NCBI RefSeq assembly: GCF_040954835.1
Contig: NC_090723.1
Location: 8,256,001-8,320,000 of the forward strand
DNA: 64,000 nucleotides
Origin: Lepisosteus oculatus
Taxonomy: Eukaryota; Chordata; Actinopteri; Semionotiformes; Lepisosteidae
Direction of reading: 5' to 3'
Under the pieces are notes generated by a model, which was given only the letters and a program-made list of their open reading frames with translations, made no database searches and was not told where the DNA came from. Shown in pieces: positions 10,901-22,900 of this stretch (positions are counted from its first letter, which is position 1; every line of letters begins with the position of its first letter). Made by a program: the position numbers and the translations under genes.

Positions 10901-13900
10901 CACTCCACTCAAAGCGCTCTACAGGTAATGGGGATCCCCTCCACCACCACCAGTGTGCAGCCCCACCTGGATGATGCCTTGGCAGCCATAGTGCAACAGT
11001 ACACTCTCCCCACACACCAGCTCTCAGTGGGGAGGAGAGCAGAGTGATAAAGCCAGTTCAGAGATGGGGATTATTAGGAGGCCATGATGGAAGTTTAGAT
11101 GGGAATTTGGCCAGGACACTGGGGTAACACCCCTACTCTTTTCAAGAAACACTCTGGGATTTTTAATGACCAAAGAGAGTCGGGACCTTGGTTTTATGTC
11201 TCATACGTAGGACGGCACCTTTATAGAGTATAGTGTCCCCATTACTATACTGAGGCATTAGGACCCACACAGGTAAGGGCCCCCTACTGGCCCCACCAAC
11301 AGCAAAAACCTTAGCTTTCCCAGGAGGTCTCTCATGTAGGTGCCAGCCAGGCTCACACCTACTGAGCTCCAGTGGGCTGCCAGCTGTGAGTTGCAGGGTG
11401 ATATAGCTGCTGACGTACAAACTCCATGCAGTATAGTTCTGTCATTGATTTGCAAATGTAGTTGGAGATACACCTGTCTCATTCAGTAGGAGCCCCTTAC
11501 TACACAAGACCCTTTTCTGAGCAGGACCCCCAGGGGCTTGTGTGTTCGATAAGCACAAACAGCCATGTTGTTGATTGTTGGCGAAGTAGTGCCTGGGTTA
11601 GTAGGACATTTCTTTCTCTTCTTCCCTCTTTTCCAAGGCTACTCCACGGCAGTAGGAGAATTCACAGGGGACTCAACGCCAGGTAAGCTCCTGAAGTCCA
11701 TTTTCCAGTTACACGTACTGTACATGTCCTGGGTTTCTGGATATGCATTTGGTGACATTACATTCCACACTCAAGATCTCTCAGCAGGAGGAATAGCAAG
11801 GCATTACTTGGCTTTCTTGTTGCCACACAAAAATCAGAATTTCTCATGTGATCGTGAGCTTATTTTTTTTAAAAAGCAGGTAGAGAGAACACACAATTCA
11901 ACTTCTCGTTATCCTAGGGAGGTCAAACTGGAGTTCATGTCATCCAAGCCCGTTTTCATTTCCTTATGTTTCATTTCTGGACACTCTATAATGTCGGTTT
12001 TCCATTGCAGATTATGTAGTGGGCGTTCCAAATGACAGACACACAGCTGGTTCTGTAAGTCTTTTCTTTCTGTGACAAACACAGTCCCTTCTTTTTTGTC
12101 CATTAATTTGTCTTTCTGCTTACTGAGTGGCTGTAAAGGGCTGTGTCCGTGGTGCTTTGTAAGTGTCTTCACTCCTTCAGCTTCAGACCTCTTTAATGGG
12201 GACATACAGAGCTAGCCATTCAAAATGAGCATTAGTTCAGGAGGGTTGAACCTGCCTTTACAGTATATCTGCGCTGCATTAAAATGTGGTGGACGTTGCA
12301 CAGCATATGGCCTCATACCGCAACATACCATGTTTACAAAGAAATTGGACTATGGTAATGATTTGAGCTATATGAAAATAAATAAATCCTTAAATATCAT
12401 TATTAATTTCTTTAGATATGCGATTCCATATTATATTCCCTATTAATCAAATTCTTAAAAGAAAGCTTTTTTTACTGCGATAAGGAGCACAAGTATTCAC
12501 AGAAAAGGTTATAACACTATGACTTTTTATAAAGTATATAATCTTAATATAGTCAGAAGGAGCACATAAAAACTTTTCCAAAATAACCACAGTAAGTAAG
12601 ACTTTGATGTTTAAAATATTTATGAAGAAAGTGGAATACTGGTGTGTATTTTTTATTTAGCCATATACAGCTTACACAATGTTTATATTCCAAAATTAAT
12701 TTAATTATGATGTTCAGAGATGTTATGCTCCTGTTAGTTTTGTGCTCAGCTACCAAAATGTCCCTTTAGTTGTAAAATTCCATATAAATATTCCATATTA
12801 AGCGGATTTAAACATGCACAGTAAAGAGATTAAATGAAGCAATCGTTTCACTAACAACAAATGCACCACGAGTGTCGCCTGTTAGTCATTTTGGCCAGCC
12901 AGTCATGTACCGCGGTATAAGGCCCTAAGCTGCAGATATATTCACGCAGTACAGGGTTTTACCATGCATTTTGAATGGCTGCATCTGTATCTGGCCAACT
13001 GTAAATGAGTAAAGAGTGCAGAATCGAGATTCATTATACTGCAATTCCAAACTGGCTACAGGCACAGAGCAGAGCTTTCCGGTCCAGGGTCTCCAGACCC
13101 CAATCTGCGCTGGCTTCTGGTCCATCTGGCCTCTGCATTATTTAATGGCACCCGAGATGTAACTAATAATCTTCTGATCACACCTTTGAATCGTTTTCCC
13201 ATCTGTGTCTGACATAGTCTTTTCGGGAGAGGAAAACAAATACAATTTATTCATCAGATTATCAGCTCCATTAAGCACCTGAAAACCCAGCTATGACAGG
13301 GAACAAGCTGTCACAGGGGTCACAGGTATGGAATCTTACTTTTTGTTTTGTATGATGTCCTTCCAGGTGAAAATCTACAATGGAATGTCATCTTACATTT
13401 TGTATATAATCCACACTTTCCACGGCACCCAGGTAAAAACAGATTATCAATTACAAATCGTGCCTTGGTCTTATAAAAATCTCTTTTTTAAGCTACTGTT
13501 TTCTTATGTCGTCGTCTTTGACCGGCAGAAGTATTCTACTAAAGCAACAGTATCCTTCTGCAGAAATCTGAAGGTTTTTTGTGTAAATTTCCCACAACCT
13601 CCAATCTGTGTTTGCAATAGCTCTATTTCCCTTTCATTATTCTGATCACTGCTGTATATGTGTGTTACTGAGCTGTACAATTTGAAGTTTGTGCGATTCT
13701 GGTGCAAAAGTAATCACTGAGAGAAAAAAAAAATTTCATTATTCTTTCTTTAGGTAGCGTCCTTCTTTGGTCATAGTGTGGCTGTGACTGACATTAACAA
13801 TGATGGGTAAGGCTATTAGATATTTCTATACATTTACAGGTCACATCAAAGCCCAGTCTTTGAAATGGATTCCAGGTTTAGATGTACGTCTGCATACTGT

Positions 13901-16900
13901 ATATAGAAAGATATATTTACATTATTCATTCCTTTTGGATAAAGGAATTAAAATATGGGAACAGGACACTGTAATGTGCCAGTTCTTCTTGGTTTAAACC
14001 CTTTGTTTTGAAGTCTGGCAGGAAGAATGGGTGAAGAGTGTGCCCTCTGCTGGTAAGAGGTGATGGTGCACGTCATGCACTAACACGCATGAAGACTGAT
14101 GTGCTTTTTGGAGTGACCTGGCCATTGTGTGAGACAATAATGTCTTGCTGAAGCCCTGCTAAACTGCGATAAAATCCACATTCCCCAGATTCATGAATAA
14201 CCCATTCTCTCCCTCCCCCAAACACCCAGCAAATCTGCTGTTATGCTAGAGTGCTTTTGCACCTGAAACAGCTTGCTGTTAACGTCTACAGACATTGCCT
14301 ATTGTGTGTACATTGTAACTCCGAAGTCTCTCTAAGTTCACTCTTATTTTTTTATATGCGTGTTCATTTGTTACTCTTATACCTTTACTTGAAAAAGTAC
14401 CCTTGACAGCACCCCTGCAGCTCTTCAGCAATCCTGCGCTGTTTCAGACGACAGCGACATCGCCACCTTCTCTCTCCCCCGCTTGAACTGCTGTAGGGGA
14501 TGAAAGGGCTCTCCTCTCCTCCAGTACCTGAGAATCTCCTTGGGAACCGCAGGGACGAAAAGCTCGACCCTTCTGCTCCGGAGATCTGATCTAGGATCTA
14601 GGACAGAAGTTTAAAAGGGCGCAGTCGTGACCCCTGTGCCCCTGCTTGCCATAGGAGAGACGACGTCTTGATCGGGGCGCCTCTCTTCATGGAGCACCAG
14701 TCAGACAAGAAGCTGCACGAGGTCGGCCAGGTGTCCCTGTTCCTGCAGCGGCAGCTCGGCGCTTTCTCCGAGAAGCCCACCCAGAGGCTGACGGGCGGGG
14801 CTGTGTACGGCCGGTTTGGGACGTCCATCGCCCCCCTGGGAGATATCGATCAGGATGGCTTTAACGGTGAGAGCCCTGGTTGTTGTAGCTGTTGCGCTTG
14901 TAGGCCCCGGCTCTTCCGTGTGCTAAACCTGAACAGCGAAACGTTAGCAATCACAAAGTGGGGGCACCCAGGGGGGCTCTGTCAGCAAGGGCGCTCTCGC
15001 CTCGTAGAGCGCAGGCTGGATTAGGGCGTCACGAACGCAAGACTGTCACCGGGAGTCAGGTAGATTCTGGTTCCCTTCAGAGTAGGGCTTGGATTTAGTC
15101 ATCTGGGTCTCTCCCAACTAAACGTTTCTGCTGTTTCTCTGTCTGAGCTCTTGACCTGCACAGCCTGCATGAGCAGTGGCTCCTTGCAGTGGTCCAGCTC
15201 TTTACAGTGGTCCAGCTCCTTGCAGTGGTCAGGCTCCTTGCAGTGGTCAGGCTCCTTGCAGTGGTCAGGCTCTTTGCAGTGGTCAGGCTCTTTACGGTGG
15301 TCAGGCTCCTTGCAGTGGTCAGGCTCCTTACAGTGGTCAGGCTCCTTGCAGTGGTACAGCTCTTTACAGTGGTCAAACTCTTTACAGTGGTCAGGCTCCT
15401 TGCAGTGGTCCAGCTCCAAGGTGCATTGGCTTACTGTTCCAACAAAGCATTTCTCAGAGCATCCATGTGATCTGGCTCTGCTCTTCTGCCGCACTGAGCA
15501 GGTATTTATCGTGTTTGCCTTTCATCCTGCTGTTCTGTTTTAGATATAGCTGTGGGGGCCCCCTTTTCCGCAGGAGAGGGGCGTGTGTTTATCTTCATGG
15601 GTCAGAGTGACGGGCTGAGGGCGCAGTACGCTCAGCTGCTCGAGAGCCCGTTCCCCTCACATGCTTTGCCTGCAGCGTTTGGGTTCGCCCTGAGGGGAGG
15701 AACTGACATCGATGACAACGGCTACCCAGGTGGGAACAACTTCCAGTCGCACTTGTGTCGCTAATGTGGACCCGAGACATATCCAGACATTTTTGTGCGG
15801 GCTTTGCTGAGTAAGTCAGTTAAAAAGCACAAAGTACGGTTATTACCTTATCCAAAATTATTGTGGGATAATTTGGTGGATTATTTCTCACTAATCAAAG
15901 TATTAATCTGCAGAAGAAGAAATACTTTGCTCATCAGATCGGAATTAGGGATGACCATTTGAAAGGGTTTTATAGACAAGTAAATGCTGTTTACGTAATT
16001 CAACAATTCCGCCAATGATTTCAGGTTCAAATACACAGCAGGTCAAACCAAAAGCCCAGGTCTGAAAAACTCTAACTGACAAGTTAGATAAATAATACTG
16101 CGTGCTTATGGGATTGTAGGGGCCTTCTGTGACACAACTTGTCTTTTTACAGCGTAGAGGTTTGTTTTTGTGAAGATCGCTCAATTTCCCTGGGGTACAA
16201 AAACAAAGTTCAATTTTTTCTTTTTAGAACGGTGACCAGGAGTTCAGAGACATAATTTGTTCCCAGTGTCCGTAACACACAGTCCTTAGACAGAGCATGA
16301 AAAAGAAATGCAGTGACATAGATTCATGGTCAGCCCACGCAGTTACCATAATCAGTCATGTAAATGCACAAGCAATCACTATCAGTATGAGAAGAGCTCA
16401 TACTGATAGTGATAATATTTAATAATATTTAATAATATTAAATGCAGGGCTACTTTGTCTTACAGACCTCGTTGTTGGAGGGTGGGGTGCTGGCAGAGTT
16501 GCTGTGTACAGGTAGGGACACAAGCAACAAAATGAAAATGTCTTGAATTCCTTCTTGGCGTGACATGCCTTCACACTCCTCAGAATACGACCTAGAGTTC
16601 CTCTTGTTGGAAATCTGAAAGCGACTGGCAAGGTGGTCTAAGAGATTGAGAGAAGGAGCTCTGATGTTTAAGAAGGAGAGTTTTCATTCTGTTCAATCTG
16701 TGTGCCCTGCTGTGGTCTTCTCCTTCATAGATCCCTGGCAGTCATTAGGGCCAAAGCCACCCTGTCCCTCAGCCCCAGTGTCCTCAATCCTGAAGAAAAG
16801 AAATGCCATCTTCCAAAGACCAGCATATCTGTGTCCTGGTAAGAAAGAGAAAGATCATACTCCCTCCCTCTTGAACCTGCCATTACAGTGTTTTATTTCC

Positions 16901-19900
16901 CCCAAATTACAGATTATTGCACTTGGATTTTTATTTAAAGCACATTCAGGAGGTTTATTATTTATTATTTTAAAAAATGCAGGCCAATTGCACATGAAGG
17001 AGATCCCAATCAATAGTGCTTTTTAAGAAGCTCTTCCTTCTCCTGAGCTCGAAATGCCTCATTTGTATTACTTATGAATCTTCCAACACTATTGTTAAAA
17101 CCTATGTGCATGAAATCAAGAGCTGATTCTCTCTTTTTTGTATTTCAGTTTTAACATCACGATGTGTGTAAGTGTGTCAGGGAAAAACATACCAGAACAG
17201 ATAGGTAATTGCAATTTCTGTTTTTAAAACAAGTAATCTCCAACTCTGGATTTGTACTCAATTTGTGCGTTTAGTTGAAGCAATTTAAGGATTCTACTCA
17301 GTATTGCAATCCTTGCAATCTGAAGCACAGTGCAATTTTAAACATTTTCTAAATGCTTTTTATTTTCAGACCTGGACACGGAGGTCAATTTGGACCGAAT
17401 GAAACAGAGATTGCACAGAAGGACTCTGTTCCTGGACTCTAACCAGCCACAGGATCGATTTAATATGTCTATAAAGAGAAACACTGGATTGATGTGCAAG
17501 ACCTTTACTGCATACCTTAGGGTAGGCCTTGGCCTGTTTACTCCTTGCCTTCTCACGCCTTCTCACACACAGTACAGACCCCAGCATGATTACTGGTATT
17601 CGCAACACAAGCACGATCTGCTGGAAAATCTCCGGGTCTCTAAAGGCACTTGGGGATTTTCCAAAGGCCTGGCATCGCACTGTGGAAAATGAGCTCCCAT
17701 GTGGAGAACTATGATGGGAGTGGACGTGTGAATTCAGCAGTAACACATGCTTAATTATGAGCCACCAACACTGTGTGAAACACCTCCTTTGTTGGGTCCC
17801 TGTGCTTTGGGGGGGGGCACAACTCTGCAATATTAATTTGGGCAACCTTGTGAAAGGTGCTATACAAAAATTAATTGAATTGAATATTATATACAGCCTG
17901 AACGTTTGATTGACTGGGAAAACAAAATAAAGCATCATTGCATTTGCTCCTATATGTTAGCTTCCCCATCTCTTTGTCTTTAGGACGAGTCGGAGCTGAG
18001 AGACAAGCTGAGCCCCATTTTCATCAGCCTGAATTATAGCTTCGTTGACTCTCGCTCGCCAGTGGCTGTTCTGCATGGGCAGAAGGCTGCAGTCGTCCAG
18101 GTGATGAGCCGCTGTACCTGATACTTAAAGATCTAAGTCTTGATGCTGTCTGCTGGGAGCCCTTGATGGCTTGGATGTGTATTTTCCCAGTGTGCCATTA
18201 TACAAGCTTGCTTCACGCAAAAATAAATGTTGCCTTGATTTAGGCAGAGTGGCAAGAGCACCCTAAAGCTTCGTGAGGTGTGGTATGGAAACAACAGGGA
18301 AGCACATGTGAAACTTAAATCGGATGTAGTCCCCCCCACTGCCTCCCGATCATAGCATGAAGGATAAAGTGCAAATACAGTAGAGCTGTTGATTTGTGTC
18401 ATATACATGATGACCCCTCAGTGCAGGTCCTGCCCGCAGAGCCTGAATTTCTTTGCTTTCAGCACAGATGCATGTTTTTGTGCGTTACAGACTCGGATTG
18501 TCCTGGACTGCGGCCCAGATAACATTTGCATTCCAGACCTGAGGCTCTCTGCTGCCATGTGAGTAGGACTTCCTTAATCTTGTTCCTTGTTCCTTGTGGT
18601 CCGTGCTGCTGCTTTAGGAAAGCTTTGCAGTCCTGGACCACATGGTCTGTGCATCCTCATTCCAGCTCAGTCAGGTAATGAACTGAATGCATTGTCCAGC
18701 TCATAGCATTCTTATATTCTGGCAACCTGCAGAATGCCTCAGACAAGAACGTTCACAGATTTCTTAATAGCCAAATCCGTGGTTCTTATTTCACAGAAGA
18801 GGGCTCTTAGCTTACCAGGAAAAGGCCTGAACTCCTGATGCTTGTGTTGACTTCTTTGCAGGCAGATGGAGCGACTTCTAATCGGAGATGACAACCCAGT
18901 GCTGCTGACCATCGGCGCAGAGAACCGGGGGGAGGGAGCCTATGAGACAGAGCTGTACATCTGGCCCCCACCTCACACACATTACCAGGGCGTGCTAAGG
19001 CAAAGAGAGGTGCTTGTTCCTGATTCTGGTCCCCTTAATTTAGAGGATACCATCGGGGTCTGGGGTCCTATGAGAATGGACAGGGCAGTACAGCCAGCCT
19101 AAGGCTGAAAAAAACGTTGAACTGACCAACATCCCAGTTTGCTGTCAGTTGCATTTGACCATTTCAGTTGGCGAAATTGAATGTTGTTTGAGAGGGGAGC
19201 TGTGTCAGCATGCACGGGCTGCAAGGGAACAAGTAAAGGTTTATTCCATGCTGAAAAGAGAAGAAAAGAAACACAATGTTTCGGCTGTGGAGCCTTTTTC
19301 AGGTGACACCCACAGCCTTCTTTGACAGCCAGTGTTTCTTTTCTCTCTTTTCAGCATGGGATAAACCTTTACTTGTTAAATTGCATATTGTTGATCACAT
19401 ACCTTGTAGAGAAAGAATACCTCTCTATACAAACAATCATTTGATCATCATGATCATTCATCGTGAAATAACAGATTAACCAATTTTTTGTGTTATATAG
19501 TAATGTATCAACTTTGTTTTTCGCTGACTCACAAGTAAAAACAAGTCCAGTAATACCGATCAATAAGCTGTCTGCTCTGGATCGGCAGGGATAGCAACTT
19601 CTTTGCAATGAGATTTATAATTTAATGTCTTTCAGTTCAGGGTCCACTTGTAAGTCTTGTCCTGTCTCAAAGAATCCCAGGAAAGATCAAATCAGATGAT
19701 CAACTGCCCTTAATGTGTTCTCAAAAGCCCACATACAGAGCTGTGTATTTGTTAACCCAAACATTGTGATTTGTCAATGCCTGTCTACAACTTAATGTTT
19801 CAAAGGAGAAGCTCACTGTGTTTGGGCTTGGCTATGACAGTCCAGGGACCACTTTTTCCACCTCTAAAGCATAACTGAATTGTAAGTAATTTATGCTGAT

Positions 19901-22900
19901 CAGCGTGTACTGCTGTACACACATTTTTATCTGTCTTCTAGGGTTTCAGCGGGCTGATGTGTAATCAGAAGAAGGAGAACAGGACGGTGGTGGTGATGTG
20001 CAATTTGGGGAACCCAATGAAAACAGGGGAGAAGGTAATTCAATGGCCTAGAGGATGTACTTGAGTGAACAGTGGGTCGATAGATGGGCCTATCATGGTC
20101 CTTGTGAACTATCGAGACACTATAATAATAAGACAAGCCCTGGAACAGGAAGAATCAATCTGTTCCTTTTGTGTTTTCCTCTCCAGCTGAACGCGGGTCT
20201 CTACTTCAGTGTCGGCAACTTGGAAGAGGCGGGGAGCAGCGTGTTGTTTCAATTGCAGATAAAAAGGCAGGTTTGACCCTCCTGAACTAATGGTTAAAAT
20301 TTAAAGATTTGATCCAGTACCAAAATGCTTGTTTCAAATTTACTTGCTGGCATAGTTTATTCAATAGAGGCTTCTATTCAATGAAAACAGCATCAGGTAA
20401 GCCTATAATGCTCTTTAATATTTTTGGGGATTTAGAAAATGCTTTGTAGTTCTTTTTTAAATCAATATAAATGGTGAAAATACAGTATTTCAAGAACACA
20501 TACTCATTATGTTTTTGTTCATATTTCAAGTATCCCAATGTTTGCCATGTATTAATCTGTTAATGATAAAAGCCTTACTTATTGTGTCCAAACATAAGTA
20601 ATAATCTGTATTTTATTAGACACATCTCTAAAGTGTTTCAGAGGAAATGGAAAGCAAGGTGAGATCTTAACTTTTCTCCATTTGAACTGTCTTTCAAGCA
20701 AAAACAGTCAAAGTCCAAACAGCAACATGGTCTCTCTGAGAGTCAATGTCAGCGCAGTGGCCCATCTGGAATTACGAGGGTTTGTCTGTCTCTTTTCATT
20801 TTGCAGTACTTTGACATGTTTAAGCAAAGCATAAAAATTAAATGAATTGTAGGATGTTTTTTCTTTACATTTTTTAGATTGAATTTAGAATTCTAAAAGC
20901 AGTTATGTGTTTTGTTAAAAAATAATAAACTGCTACTCTTTAAGATCAGGCTTGGTGGAGTCACTAGGCCCGTTGCCATGGAGACTATATGGAGGAAAAC
21001 CATAGCATGGCAGCAACAGGCTGACAGCCCTCTCCCCAGGATCAGTTTCCTGGCACTTCACATCCCCTTGAAGACAGTATTCTTAATTTTAAAAATGTTA
21101 TCTGGAACTGGTGGAAGCCTGGCCTTGGAAAATAAAACTAAGAGAGGTCTAAAACGTTCTCTGTTATCCATAACATTTACTGTTCCTGAATGATTTTGCG
21201 AGCTGTCATTAGTATTTTCATCTCATAATCATTAGTGCCCAGAGAGAGCACCATTTTTCACTTACAATAATTTCAAATTTTACCAGTCATTTTTGAGAAA
21301 ACAACTGATTTATTAGTAAAACGACTAATTCAAGAAGGTAATGGTATTAAACATTAGCGTTTAAAGTATTTGCACACAACATATTTGGATGTGTGGCTTT
21401 TGCTGTTTTTTAACAAGTGGAACAGCCATAGTGTTTGCTTTTCTATGCTAATTGTGAGAAACAATGTGAAACCAGGTTTTTCCCTTTTTTAAAACGGCTT
21501 CATCTTCACTTTGTGCTTTCCAGGGGTTCTTCTCCAGCTGAGCAGGTCCTGCCTATAGCAAAGTGGGAGCCAAAGGAACCCCCTCAAGTCATCGATGACA
21601 TCGGACCACTGGTGGAGCATGTGTATGAAGTATGTTTCCCATAGTGAACACTTCTAAGAGAGAAAGAAATCTAGCAAAATAAAAGGAGGCCATTTTACTG
21701 CTTTTTGATCCAAGGATTCTGTTCAGCTGTTTTTGTTGAAGGCTCCCAGGAAATCAACTTCAACCACACAACTGGACAATTTGTTTCCGACACCCACCAC
21801 TCTTTGCGTAATAAAACACTTCCTGATTTCAGTTCCAGTGCACCAATGGTGTGCTTTCCAATTGTGTTCCCTAGCCCTTGGTTTCCTATGTTGATCCTTT
21901 TAGTTTTAACAAAGATGGGAAACATAGTGATATTTACAGTATCTGGAAGAAATATTGACCTCCTGCCCCAGGTAAGATAAAGAACCCAAGGCAGAGAAAA
22001 TACAGAAAGAGGTTACATTGTAGAGTTAATTCTGTTCAAGAAACTAAGGATAACACACAGATCTGCAAACTTTATAAAATTGTACGCATTGTACAATTGT
22101 GAATGTAAAAAAATGTAGATTGCTTAAATGGTTTAAAAATATTTGTTTTAATAACATAGTCAAGATTTGGATATAGTTAATATCTGCATCTAGACAAAGA
22201 ATATATCTGGCAGTCTAATAAAGATAACTGATGTGACAGAAGATGTAAGTCAGATGTAGAAATAGGACAATAACAGTCAATGAAACAAGACCTCCCTTTG
22301 TCCTTCCTGATAAAGATTTGTGGTGACAAAAACATAAAGCATTTCAATAAGAATGTGAGCATATTATTGATGATAACGAAATTGGTCATGAACTTTGCAC
22401 AAATCGGGTTAAGGATTGCGGTCTTGTCCGAGTTGCTGCCAAAATCTGTCCTGTCCTGTCCTGTCCTGTCCTGTCCTGTCCTGTCCTGGAGATGGGATTT
22501 AAACGGGCCCGTGCACTGTATTAATTCAACATTCCCAGCAATCGCTTTGCCATCTCTTCCAGCTACAAAACCTGGGCCCGAGCACAGTCAATGCCAGAGT
22601 GGAGGTGGAGTTCCCCACTCATTACCAGGGCGAGCTCCTGCTCTACGTCTTTGCCAACGCCTCCGAGGAGCACCTGACGTGCTTCTCCGCCTCTCCCGAG
22701 ATCGACACTCTGAAAGTGAGAACCTGCGCTGCCCCACACCCTGTTTAAAACTCAAACCTTTTTACCATATCACTGTGTCATCTGTGCCGCTGGAACTTTA
22801 ATTGCGGGACGTTCGCTTGTGTAAATGATTGTACTGGTGATTGTGATGCGCTGTGTTTGGACAGGAGAGAGATATTGTGTGCAGCTGTAGGGCTCCCTCG

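Noticed and set aside
15095..15610. Several 90-144 aa open frames on both strands
   Set aside because: All are produced by the 18-bp minisatellite, whose unit length is a multiple of three.
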